DNA from: Pedobacter metabolipauper
Lineage (GTDB): Bacteria; Bacteroidota; Bacteroidia; Sphingobacteriales; Sphingobacteriaceae
NCBI RefSeq assembly: GCF_004362715.1
Contig: NZ_SNYC01000005.1
Location: forward strand, 970,513-1,034,512
Direction of reading: 5' to 3'
Length of the DNA: 64,000 bases
Position 1 is the stretch's first letter; every line of letters begins with the position of its first letter. The notes under the pieces were generated by a model that did no database searches, was not told the DNA's origin, and saw nothing but the letters and a program-made list of their open reading frames with translations. Made by a program: the position numbers and the translations under genes. Positions 15,748 to 24,269 of the stretch are shown here, piece by piece.

Positions 15748-15975
15748 TACATTTAATTGGTAAATTATAAGCAAACCGGACAAAACATTAATCAGGTTTA
15801 TTTTTCTACACTGTCCTTTAAAGCTGGCAGAATTGTTGGCAGTCAAAGAATGTAATAGACAGCGATAATCAATATATACAACTCTGTTAAATTCACAGCA
15901 ATAGAACATCAGCAAGTTTCGGATTTTATGACCCTTAATGTATCTCTACATTCGTACTATAAAATTTAAAAGAAA

Positions 15976-16830
15976 ATGACTGAGCAAGAAAACATAAACT
16001 ATAAACGAATTGCTGAAGCAATAGATTATATCAAAACCAATTTCAGGGAACAACCGAACCTTGATGAAGTCGCAGAAAAGGTACATCTAAGTTCCTTTCA
16101 CTTTCAGCGGCTTTTTTCTGAATGGGCAGGTACCAGTCCGAAAAAGTTTTTGCAGTATATTAGTATAGCACACGCCAAAAAATTATTGAAAGAAAATCAA
16201 GCCACTCTCTTTGAAACCGCTTATGAAACAGGGCTGTCCGGAACAAGTCGTTTACACGATATGTTTGTAAATATAGAAGGCATGTCACCAGCAGAATATA
16301 AGAATGGCGGGAAGAACCTTTTCATCAATTACAGTTTTGCAGAAAGCCGTTTTGGAAATATGGTTGTAGCATCAACGCAAAAGGGCGTATGTATGATGTT
16401 TTTTTATGAAGATGAATCATCTGCATTTTCAATTTTACAAAATCAATTTCCAAATGCATCATTTACCAGGAAACTGGATCTGTTTCAGCAAAATGCTTTA
16501 TATATTTTCCAAAATGACTGGAGCAAGCTGCCCGAAATAAAGCTCCATTTAAAGGGGACAGATTTTCAGCTAAAGGTATGGGAAACGCTGCTTAAAATTT
16601 CAATGGGGCAACTCTCAACCTATGGAGAGATTGCAAAAAAGATAGAAAACGCAACTGCTTCAAGGGCTGTAGGTACTGCGATAGGTAGTAATCCCGTTGC
16701 TTTTCTAATCCCCTGTCACCGGGTAATACAATCTACAGGAAATTTGGGTGGCTACATGTGGGGCAGTACACGTAAAACGGCGATCATAGGTTGGGAAAGT
16801 GCACATACTAATGAAAAGCCGGATCAATAA
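15976..16830 (+). CDS. AraC-type HTH fused to O6-alkylguanine-DNA methyltransferase (Ada-like)
   Basis: A 284-residue fusion. Residues 8-110 are an AraC helix-turn-helix pair (SSFHFQRLFSEWAGTSPKKF, then the second half). Residues 115-278 are a methyltransferase with FLIPCHRVIQ, the PCHR motif (nucleophile C247). It lacks the N-terminal zinc domain of Ada, so it cannot sense phosphotriester damage by itself. The missing zinc domain is supplied by a separate small gene two genes downstream. It repairs O6-methylguanine by transferring the methyl group to C247 and probably regulates this alkylation-repair operon (inference). It is the first gene of four co-directional genes. Confidence 0.88.
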   Translation: MTEQENINYKRIAEAIDYIKTNFREQPNLDEVAEKVHLSSFHFQRLFSEWAGTSPKKFLQYISIAHAKKLLKENQATLFETAYETGLSGTSRLHDMFVNIEGMSPAEYKNGGKNLFINYSFAESRFGNMVVASTQKGVCMMFFYEDESSAFSILQNQFPNASFTRKLDLFQQNALYIFQNDWSKLPEIKLHLKGTDFQLKVWETLLKISMGQLSTYGEIAKKIENATASRAVGTAIGSNPVAFLIPCHRVIQSTGNLGGYMWGSTRKTAIIGWESAHTNEKPDQ

Positions 16831-16837
16831 AAAATCA

Positions 16838-17551
16838 ATGGAGAACATACATTCTAAACTTGACACTGTAAATTGGGAATACTTCAGGGAGGAAATGCAC
16901 AACAATGGCTTTGCCATCATTCCAAACCTCCTGACCGATGAACAGTGTGAGGAAATAAAAAACAACTATACAAATGCGGACCTATACAGAAAAACGGTCG
17001 TGATGGAACGCTACCGGTTCGGCCTTGGAGAATACAAATATTTCAATTACCCCCTTCCTACCCTCATTCAAAGCATTCGTACAAATATTTACGCTCAATT
17101 AGCTCCAATTGCCAATGCCTGGTTTAAAGTACTAAATATAGACAGGATATTTCCGGAAACACATCTGGAGTTGCTGCAGCAATGCCACGAGAGCAATCAG
17201 TTAAAAGCAACGGTTTTGATTTTAAAATATGGCAAAGGAGGATACAACACTTTACATCAGGATTTATATGGAGATGTATATTTTCCCATCCAAACCGTTT
17301 TATTCCTAAACGACCCAGATCAGGATTTTACCGGTGGAGAATTTGTGCTAACACAGCAAACGCCACGCGCACAATCCAAAGCAATCGTTTTGAAACCAAA
17401 AAAAGGCGACATGTTAGCTTTCACTACTAATTTTAGGCCTGTAAAAGGATCAAGGGGATATTATCGGGCAAACATGAAACACGGTGTAAGCGAAATCCAT
17501 AGTGGAGAACGTCATACTTTAGGAATCATATTTCATGACGCATTGAGTTAA
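16838..17551 (+). CDS. 2OG-Fe(II) oxygenase
   Basis: A 237-residue 2-oxoglutarate/Fe(II) dioxygenase. HQD (140-142) gives the first two iron ligands, H215 (KHGVSE) the third, and R225 is placed to bind 2-oxoglutarate. The ATG at 16838 lies 7 bp after the upstream stop. GTG 16799 and ATG 16811 would overlap that gene. The fold is of the prolyl-hydroxylase type and not AlkB. Position inside the alkylation operon suggests a DNA- or protein-repair role (inference). The substrate is unknown. Confidence 0.82.
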   Translation: MENIHSKLDTVNWEYFREEMHNNGFAIIPNLLTDEQCEEIKNNYTNADLYRKTVVMERYRFGLGEYKYFNYPLPTLIQSIRTNIYAQLAPIANAWFKVLNIDRIFPETHLELLQQCHESNQLKATVLILKYGKGGYNTLHQDLYGDVYFPIQTVLFLNDPDQDFTGGEFVLTQQTPRAQSKAIVLKPKKGDMLAFTTNFRPVKGSRGYYRANMKHGVSEIHSGERHTLGIIFHDALS

Positions 17552-17555
17552 CCGC

Positions 17556-17801
17556 ATGATCCTTCACATAGAAATCAGCAATGCTGATTTAAGGAATAAG
17601 CTAAAAGAAAAGACCATTCGCTTTGGAGGAAATTGTAAACTTAAAATTTACGGAACCCTGCAATGTAAATCGGGCAAACGGATGAAAAGAGAAAACAGGG
17701 TCTTCTTCCAATCAGAGGAAGATGCTTTGCTAAACAGTTACCGCCCATGCGGAAGTTGTATGAGTTCAGAATATAAGAAATGGAAAGATGGAATTATTTG
17801 A
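17556..17801 (+). CDS. Free-standing Ada-type metal-binding domain
   Basis: An 81-residue protein matching the N-terminal zinc domain of Ada: LQCKSGKRMKRENRVFF, then YRPCGSCM. Ada uses four Cys ligands. Here the first (LQCK) and the last pair (PCGSC) are present, while the second Ada Cys is replaced by Lys (CxxxK), with another Cys upstream (GGNCKL). It may bind zinc differently. In Ada this domain accepts methyl groups from phosphotriesters. It sits 4 bp after the oxygenase and overlaps alkB by 14 bp. Confidence 0.75.
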   Translation: MILHIEISNADLRNKLKEKTIRFGGNCKLKIYGTLQCKSGKRMKRENRVFFQSEEDALLNSYRPCGSCMSSEYKKWKDGII

Positions 17802-18405
17802 AAGAACGGTAGACGAGTTTGCCAATTTATTACCTAAAGATGGGACGGTCAATTATTTCGGGAAACTACTGAACCAAACAGCCGCCAATCATTATCTGCA
17901 AGTCTTATTAAACGACATTGACTGGAGAAATGATGAGGCGGTTATCTTCGGCAAAAGAATAATCACCAAACGTAAAGTAGCCTGGTATGGAACAGAGCCA
18001 TTCCAATACACATATTCTAATACCACAAAACACGCATTACCCTGGACAATGGAATTATTGGAGTTAAAAACTTTGGTAGAACAAAAAACTGGTGAAACTT
18101 TTAACTCTTGTTTATTAAATCTATATCATAATGGAGACGAAGGAATGGCTTGGCATAGCGATGGAGAAACCGATCTTAAAAAAAATGGAGCCATTGGTTC
18201 GTTGAGTTTTGGAGCAGAAAGAAAATTCAGCTTTAAACATAAAACAACAAAAGAAAAAGTAGAATTAATTCTCGAACATGGAAGTCTGTTGATCATGAAA
18301 GATAGTACACAAAAACATTGGCTTCACAGGCTTCCACCAACCAGGCTGATTTCAAATCCAAGAATAAATTTAACATTCCGGACAATTGTTAATCAAAATT
18401 TATAG
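17788..18405 (+). CDS. alkB: AlkB-like DNA dealkylase
   Basis: A 205-residue AlkB-family Fe(II)/2-oxoglutarate dioxygenase. Iron ligands are H123 and D125 (AWHSDGE) and H180 (HWLHRLP); NPRINLTFR supplies R192 and R198 for cosubstrate and substrate binding. It oxidatively removes methyl groups from 1-methyladenine and 3-methylcytosine. It is more like the ALKBH2/3 branch (HWLHRLP) than E. coli AlkB. It overlaps the Ada-type gene by 14 bp and ends the operon. Confidence 0.9.
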   Translation: MELFERTVDEFANLLPKDGTVNYFGKLLNQTAANHYLQVLLNDIDWRNDEAVIFGKRIITKRKVAWYGTEPFQYTYSNTTKHALPWTMELLELKTLVEQKTGETFNSCLLNLYHNGDEGMAWHSDGETDLKKNGAIGSLSFGAERKFSFKHKTTKEKVELILEHGSLLIMKDSTQKHWLHRLPPTRLISNPRINLTFRTIVNQNL

Positions 18406-18527
18406 TCTTTAACAAGTTTTCTAACTCCCTCAACTCTTTCCGTCAGGGTTCGCATTAAAAATCTTTTTTCCTATAATTAACTATATTTTATCTGCCAACA
18501 ACTGATAAATCCGATCTGACTTGATAT

Positions 18528-19343
18528 CTATTCAACCCGTTCAGTAGGTGCATAACCAAACCGTTGCTTAAATGCATAACCAAAATGAGAAAGGTTTTCA
18601 AAACCAGTCTCCAGATATACCTCTGAAGGCTTTCGGTTTTTCTCCCTGATTTGATAATGCGCCAGTTCCAGTCTTTTTCTCGTAAGCCATTTCTGCGGCG
18701 TTGTTTGAAAAGCTTTTTTAAAATCACGCTTAAAAGTAGTCAGACTGCGGCCGGTTAGATATCCGAATTTTTCCATAGACATGTTAAACATATAATTTCG
18801 CTCCATAAAATCAACGATGCCGATCTTTCCAGGTTCAGCAAAATTTGCCAGCAACTGGTCAATACCCGGATCAATTGTCCTGACAATATGGATCGCCTCC
18901 TCTATTTTCAATGAAGCAATTGCCTGAGGCAATTTTTCTTTGAGCTCAAAGTAAGGAACTAGAGATGCCAGGCAGCTTTTAAGTAATGGATGCTGTCCAA
19001 AAATCTGAAACGCAGGCTGTGCCGGCACCGCAGCTAAATGATTTGATAGCCCATTTTTCTGATAGTAGTCTTTAAGCTGGCCCGATCTGAGGTGCATCGT
19101 CACCGATTGATGTGACAATCCGTCCTTGGGATAATTGAGAACAGTGGCCAGCAGATGACGGGGAAAAAGCAAGGTGTCGCCAGCTCCAAATACATGGGTA
19201 TGGTCTGCCTGCACAATTTTTGTTTCTCCGGAGATCAGCCAAACCAGCAGATGATCTTCGAACAGCACGTCTGCTTTGAAGAACATATCTTCAAAGCAGG
19301 AACGCTTAATGTCGTCATGAATATATTGCAGTTGATGGGCCAT
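18528..19343 (-). CDS. AraC family regulator
   Basis: A 271-residue regulator with an N-terminal cupin-like sensing domain (about 1-150) and a C-terminal AraC helix-turn-helix pair: MSMEKFGYLTGRSLTTFKRDFKKAFQTTPQKWL and VYLETGFENLSHFGYAFKQRFGYAPTE. It follows the SDR gene on the same strand with 42 bp between them, so it is probably co-transcribed and may control that operon via the direct repeats at 20466-20504. Confidence 0.85.
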   Translation of the reverse strand: MAHQLQYIHDDIKRSCFEDMFFKADVLFEDHLLVWLISGETKIVQADHTHVFGAGDTLLFPRHLLATVLNYPKDGLSHQSVTMHLRSGQLKDYYQKNGLSNHLAAVPAQPAFQIFGQHPLLKSCLASLVPYFELKEKLPQAIASLKIEEAIHIVRTIDPGIDQLLANFAEPGKIGIVDFMERNYMFNMSMEKFGYLTGRSLTTFKRDFKKAFQTTPQKWLTRKRLELAHYQIREKNRKPSEVYLETGFENLSHFGYAFKQRFGYAPTERVE

Positions 19344-19385
19344 AGTCGTCAGAACTAAATTAGTGAATTAATTGCACACCAACGT

Positions 19386-20417
19386 CTAATCTGCCGTAAA
19401 TATCAACTGGATAAGCCGCTCTGTGAGCTGCCATAACCGTCGGGCATCGCTTGCATCCAGTGAATATGGCTTTACCCCACGAAGTGTTGAGGGCCGATCA
19501 TATTGATGATCGATATTTCCAAGGTCAAGTTCGGCTATATCTGCATCCTCGCAATACACCCCCCCAATACCTTCTAACAGGGAACTGGTGGCACACCATA
19601 AAGATGTTGCAGCACCCTGGCTTAGCGTTTTGAGCTTTTGCGCCACTTCAGGATAAATATCACCATTTGCATCGTGGGTACCCATTTGCTGAAATAACGC
19701 CATTGGGGCAACCCGCCCAAGATCTGTACCATTCACTGAACCAGGATGAACAGCGAACGCCCGAACGCCAGATGGTTTGCCCCGATGATCCAGTTCCACA
19801 GTAAATAAGTTATTGGCTGTTTTCGATTGACCATATCCCTGCAGGGTCTCGTATTCACGATGTTCAAAGTTGGGATCGTTAAAATCAAATGGGGCCATCT
19901 GATGCCCGAAAGATGAAACATTGATCACTCTTGCACCGTTGGCTTTTTTTAGTGCAGGCCAAAGTCTGGCAGTAAGCTGAAAGTGGCCCAAATGATTGGT
20001 AGACAACTGCGATTCATTGCCTCGGGAATCACGCTGGAGCGGCACCCACATAATACCCGCATTATTAATCAAAAGGTGCAGCGGACTTCCGGTCTCAAGA
20101 TATTTATGCGCAAAAGCATCAATAGAATCCGGACTCATCAAATCCAGCTGTGATACAGTAACGTTTATCAATCCCTCCAGGTTCTTTGCAGCTTTATCCA
20201 GATCGCGTGCAGGAACAATTACACTAGCTCCCGCAGCAATTAGTGCCTTAACGGTTTCTAAACCAATACCAGCATAGCCACCCGTAACAATGGCATACTT
20301 TCCGTTCAGGTCAATTCCCTGCATTACATCTAATGCAGTGGAGAAAGCATTAAAGCCTGAACCAATGGGCTGTTGTAAAGCACCATTGTAGTTGTCTGTT
20401 ATTTCTTCTTTTTTCAT
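19386..20417 (-). CDS. Short-chain dehydrogenase/reductase
   Basis: A 343-residue SDR. The cofactor-binding TGGYAGIG (TGxxxGIG) is near residues 44-51, NNAGIMW follows the fourth strand, and YGQSK is the YxxxK active site. The C-terminal extension past 300 is longer than a classical SDR and resembles the retinol-dehydrogenase/WW-oxidoreductase type. The substrate is unknown. It is the first gene of a two-gene operon with the AraC regulator. Confidence 0.82.
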   Translation of the reverse strand: MKKEEITDNYNGALQQPIGSGFNAFSTALDVMQGIDLNGKYAIVTGGYAGIGLETVKALIAAGASVIVPARDLDKAAKNLEGLINVTVSQLDLMSPDSIDAFAHKYLETGSPLHLLINNAGIMWVPLQRDSRGNESQLSTNHLGHFQLTARLWPALKKANGARVINVSSFGHQMAPFDFNDPNFEHREYETLQGYGQSKTANNLFTVELDHRGKPSGVRAFAVHPGSVNGTDLGRVAPMALFQQMGTHDANGDIYPEVAQKLKTLSQGAATSLWCATSSLLEGIGGVYCEDADIAELDLGNIDHQYDRPSTLRGVKPYSLDASDARRLWQLTERLIQLIFTAD

Positions 20418-20465
20418 GCTATATTTTTATTAACAGCACAAAATTAGATAGATATGCTAAGATAA

Positions 20466-20504
20466 GTTTTGTTTTAAAGACCTAAATGTTTTGTTTTAAA
20501 GGCC
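20466..20504. promoter_or_regulatory. 22-bp-spaced direct repeats, candidate AraC operator
   Basis: GTTTTGTTTTAAAGACC (20466-20482) and GTTTTGTTTTAAAGGCC (20488-20504) are 16/17 identical and 22 bp apart, about two helical turns. This is the usual arrangement of AraC-family half-sites. They lie 49-87 bp upstream of the SDR start. The rest of the 302-bp gap to 20719 holds nothing I recognise. Confidence 0.5.
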
Positions 20505-20719
20505 ACATCAGACCATAAATTACACCCATTTGAATTGGAATAAAACTCAACCATTAAAGAAACAAGATTAGGCTTATTGAACACATTTCAGGCAAAGCGA
20601 ATCATTAAGCAGTCTGGTTATCAAACTACAATTTAGATTTTGGGCCTGCGTGTGCAATAAAAATCAAACATCCGTGTTAAAGAGGTTGTAAAGTAAACTT
20701 GAAATAAACACCGGAATAT

Positions 20720-20953
20720 ATGGGATTGAAAATGCGCATAACGTATAATGATAAAGATTATGTCTATGAAATTATAGATGGCGCTTCGATCAATAAAGAA
20801 ACAACCGACTTAAAGATCATATTAAACGGTCATCAGCTCAGCTTGCATAAAGATGCCAGTAAAAAATGGGTGGTGACAGACAGTGAAATAACTATAGATC
20901 CTGATTTTGCCCAGGCCATCGGGAGGTCAGTATCACTCCGGTACCGGATGTGA
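20720..20953 (+). CDS. Small hypothetical protein
   Basis: A 77-residue protein of alternating short beta strands (ITYNDKDYVYEII, IILNGHQLSLHK, WVVTDSEITIDPDFAQAIGRSVSLRYRM). No signal peptide or known domain. It ends upstream of the shared terminator at 21057-21105. Codon use and composition look like a real small gene. The function is unknown. Confidence 0.55.
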   Translation: MGLKMRITYNDKDYVYEIIDGASINKETTDLKIILNGHQLSLHKDASKKWVVTDSEITIDPDFAQAIGRSVSLRYRM

Positions 20954-21056
20954 TGCTCGTTCGGCTGGATAATGGAGAGAAAAACAAGTCTACGAAAATG
21001 GATCACTCGGGGTAATAGAAATATACCCTAAGTAAATACTACAGTTAATAACAGGC

Positions 21057-21105
21057 AATAAAGACTAGCTGGAATCATTTAGATAATGTCCGGCTAGTCT
21101 TTATT
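21057..21105. terminator. Bidirectional terminator hairpin
   Basis: AATAAAGACTAGC and GCTAGTCTTTATT form a perfect 13-bp stem around a 23-nt loop, with A- and T-rich flanks on both sides. It separates the convergent small gene and the alkaline phosphatase gene. Confidence 0.8.
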
Positions 21106-21129
21106 TAACCTGGCTAATTATATTAATAA

Positions 21130-22539
21130 TTAAGCTCCCAATCCTGCAGCACGCAGCATCAGTTGATGAAGATCTGTATTTTTAACCATAGGCTTTAGCA
21201 TCTCACTTCCCGGGCCATACATTGCCAGCTCCACGTAATCACCCGAATGGCCCATAGAACCCCAGGAAACAGAAGTATGCTTCACCTGCATTTCTGCCAG
21301 CAGCTTAAACGGAAGTTTTTTAGGATTATATAAACCCGTTCCATCCATCGTTTGGTAATGTGTCAATAAGGATGCGGCTTCTTCTTGTTTAAAAACCAAA
21401 CCCTGGGCTGCTTCAATACGCTCAATAACCTGTTTCGGTGTATGGTTGCTGGTAATCCCGTTTAAGATCCAGTCGTTGGTATGTTTAAAAGATTTAATCT
21501 TATCAAAGTTAGCATTTACATCACCACCGGCAGAGAATAACCCAGGATTTGCATTTCCATGATCTGTAGTCAGGATGATCAGTGTGTCTTTATTTTTCTC
21601 CGCAAAAGCGATGGCAACACCTACAGCCTCATCAAAAGCAACCTGGTCATAGATCAGTCCGCCGGTATCATTGGCATGTGCACCCCAGTCTACTCTTCCG
21701 CCTTCGACCTGCAGCACAAAACCTTTCTTATTCTTTTCCATCAGCTTAATGGCCGTGTCCGTCATCTCCGCCAAAGTAGGCACAGCTGCAGCCTTCGCGC
21801 TGTCATTATTTCTATCCAGTGTATAAGGCAATCCATCTTCATGAAAAACACCCAATACTGGTTTAGAGTCCGCAGCACTTTTGCTCAGCATTTCCTGACG
21901 GTTCCTTAAAACAGAAAAACCACCTGCTTTAAAACTTTCAAAAAGATCCTTCTTATCCTGTCTTTTATCGGCACTAAAGAACTCCGTTCCACCACCCATC
22001 ATCACATCAAAACGAAGGTCAAGATATTGTAGCGCAATACCTTCCTGATCATCTCTGCCACCACTATTTACGCAAAACCCTGCAGGCGTAGCATGGGTAA
22101 TCGGTACAGTAGTTACACAGCCTACAGATTTACCAGCAGCTTTGAACTTTTGAAGAATCGGTTTATGCAGCGTTCCGTCAGCACCAACATTGATAGATCC
22201 ATTGTTTACGCGTACACCCCCGCCCCACGCAGAACTTGCAGCAGCAGAGTCTGTAACCAATGCATTTGCAGACGCAGTGTCCATCAGCGATCTTACCGCC
22301 TTTTGCTGCTCATAAAGCGATAACCAGTGTGATGACCTTCCATCTCTGCGCTGTATAAATAAGTTGGCCATCGTCAGTGTGCCGATGCTCATACCATCAC
22401 TCACAAGAAATATGATATTTTTAGCTGTTTTCCCACTAATGACTGGAATTTCATGATCTGCAGCGAAACCAGTTAGTGGTGCCAATGCAGTTCCTGCAGC
22501 TAGTATGGATGTATTTTTGAAAAAGTCTCTTCTTTTCAT
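21130..22539 (-). CDS. Alkaline phosphatase
   Basis: A 469-residue PhoA-type alkaline phosphatase. The N-terminus MKRRDFFKNTSILAAG is a Tat-type signal. VSDGM gives a metal ligand (D48), TDSAAASSAWG carries the catalytic S98, and TTDHGNANPG holds late metal ligands. It removes phosphate from esters outside the cytoplasm. It follows the SusD gene on the same strand with 169 bp between, so it may be part of the ECF/FecR-SusCD cluster, though its own promoter is possible. Confidence 0.88.
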   Translation of the reverse strand: MKRRDFFKNTSILAAGTALAPLTGFAADHEIPVISGKTAKNIIFLVSDGMSIGTLTMANLFIQRRDGRSSHWLSLYEQQKAVRSLMDTASANALVTDSAAASSAWGGGVRVNNGSINVGADGTLHKPILQKFKAAGKSVGCVTTVPITHATPAGFCVNSGGRDDQEGIALQYLDLRFDVMMGGGTEFFSADKRQDKKDLFESFKAGGFSVLRNRQEMLSKSAADSKPVLGVFHEDGLPYTLDRNNDSAKAAAVPTLAEMTDTAIKLMEKNKKGFVLQVEGGRVDWGAHANDTGGLIYDQVAFDEAVGVAIAFAEKNKDTLIILTTDHGNANPGLFSAGGDVNANFDKIKSFKHTNDWILNGITSNHTPKQVIERIEAAQGLVFKQEEAASLLTHYQTMDGTGLYNPKKLPFKLLAEMQVKHTSVSWGSMGHSGDYVELAMYGPGSEMLKPMVKNTDLHQLMLRAAGLGA

Positions 22540-22708
22540 TTTGATATTTTAGTAATCATAAAGCCGCCCTTAAAGAGCAGCCTTACTTTGTAGTTCATTA
22601 AATCATGCAGTTAACGCAGACAAAGTTAAGTACATCAGATAAGCTTAATATTTACATTACATTAGCTTATCAATACCTTATTGTCACAATTCTGAAGGTT
22701 AACCAAGC

Positions 22709-24259
22709 TTATGGGGTATAACCCGGATTTTGCTTAAGGTTCCCGTTGAGGTTAATCTCACTCTTCGGGATTGGGAAAAGTTCCTGCCTGCCCGGTACAA
22801 ACTTTCTACCCAATTCATTGACGGCATTGATCTTACGATCGGCAATGCCCAGTGTGATCAGGTCAAACCAGCGTTGTCCTTCCATACCCAGTTCAACACG
22901 GCGCTCATGGATCACCTCTTCATTGAATGCTACGGGAGTAAGGCCAGATTTAAAATTCGGCATATTCACACGGTTACGCACTTGATTGGCAGCCTCATAA
23001 GCAACAGTTGTTGCACCATTTACCTGGTTCTCTGCTTCAGCAAGCATCAACAATAAATCTGCATATCTGAACGCGATCAGGTCAAGTCCCCTATCGCCAG
23101 AACTTAATGCACCAAATGTATATTTCCTCAATGCAAAGTCAGTTTCCAAAGAAGCATTTCCAGCTTTACCGGTATATACACCAAAAAAGTAACTGCTGCC
23201 AGGCAAATATACGGTAGCAGCCAAACGAGGATCGCGGTTTACATAAGGCCTTAGGGGCGTAACGATTGATGCCGCATCAGTAATAGGTAAACCATCGGTA
23301 CCGTAAAAATCAGTCACAAAATTACCATGAATAGAGATCCTTGCCGTTTGGTTGGCCTGGTTAGGTGCATAGTTATTATGAATGGACTGACCTTGTCCAA
23401 TTGCAGCATCATATTTTATCTGGAAAAGAATCTCCGCATTGTCTTCACGGTCCTCAGCAAACACGGCTTCATAGTTGGACTGCCCATTGGTTCCATCACC
23501 GATCTTAAGCAGCTTAGCACCACCAGCTATCGCAAAGGTATTCGCCGTTTTAATTGCTCCAAGCGCATCAGACCAGCTGCCTTTACCCATACGGGCTTCA
23601 TAAAGCAACACCTTTGCCCGCATACCTAAAGCAGCCTGTTTGGTTAATCTTCCGGTTTGCGACAAATAAGGTTTTACATCGAGTGCATTCCCTGCCTCAT
23701 TTAATTCTGTTTGTATGAACCCGATCATTTCTTCCCGTGGTGCTTGTTTTAGCGACAAAGCTTCCGTACGTGAAATGGATTTGGTAACCAATGGGATATT
23801 TCCGTAAAGATAAACCAGGCGCATATAGGCCATTGCCCTAAGAACCCTTGCTTCAGACCTGATGATGTTCCGCTCTGCACTGGTCATATCACCGGGTACC
23901 TCAATATTATCGAGCAGCGTATTGGCGCGCTGTATCACCTGATAGTTGTACAGATAATACTCAGCCAGCTTTTCAGAGTTATCTGTAACGCCTACCCCTT
24001 TAGAAAAATTGATAAGCTCTGCAGCCCTGGTATTTAAAATCGCATTATCAGAAATGCCATCCAGTTCTATTGGATTGCCAAATACAGCACCCTCACGCAG
24101 CGAACGGTAAACTCCAAACAAGCCCGGATTAAGGCTCGATGCATTATTGTAAAACACTTCAGGTGCCAATGTATCTTCCGGCAGCTTCTCCAGGAAGTTT
24201 TTCTTGCATGCACTCAGTGAAAGCGATAGTAGTAAAAGAATAAAGTATTGAAATTTCAT
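22709..24259 (-). CDS. SusD/RagB-like outer-membrane lipoprotein (locus 1)
   Basis: A 516-residue SusD family protein. The signal ends in a lipobox (LSLSACKK), so it is a surface lipoprotein. SusD_RagB domains follow, with the late RRVELGMEGQRWFDLITLG and C-terminal FPIPKSEINLNGNLKQNPGY typical of the family. SusD caps the SusC pore and captures the nutrient. It lies 10 bp after the SusC gene. The ligand is unknown. Confidence 0.92.
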   Translation of the reverse strand: MKFQYFILLLLSLSLSACKKNFLEKLPEDTLAPEVFYNNASSLNPGLFGVYRSLREGAVFGNPIELDGISDNAILNTRAAELINFSKGVGVTDNSEKLAEYYLYNYQVIQRANTLLDNIEVPGDMTSAERNIIRSEARVLRAMAYMRLVYLYGNIPLVTKSISRTEALSLKQAPREEMIGFIQTELNEAGNALDVKPYLSQTGRLTKQAALGMRAKVLLYEARMGKGSWSDALGAIKTANTFAIAGGAKLLKIGDGTNGQSNYEAVFAEDREDNAEILFQIKYDAAIGQGQSIHNNYAPNQANQTARISIHGNFVTDFYGTDGLPITDAASIVTPLRPYVNRDPRLAATVYLPGSSYFFGVYTGKAGNASLETDFALRKYTFGALSSGDRGLDLIAFRYADLLLMLAEAENQVNGATTVAYEAANQVRNRVNMPNFKSGLTPVAFNEEVIHERRVELGMEGQRWFDLITLGIADRKINAVNELGRKFVPGRQELFPIPKSEINLNGNLKQNPGYTP

Positions 24260-24269
24260 CTGTATTAAA

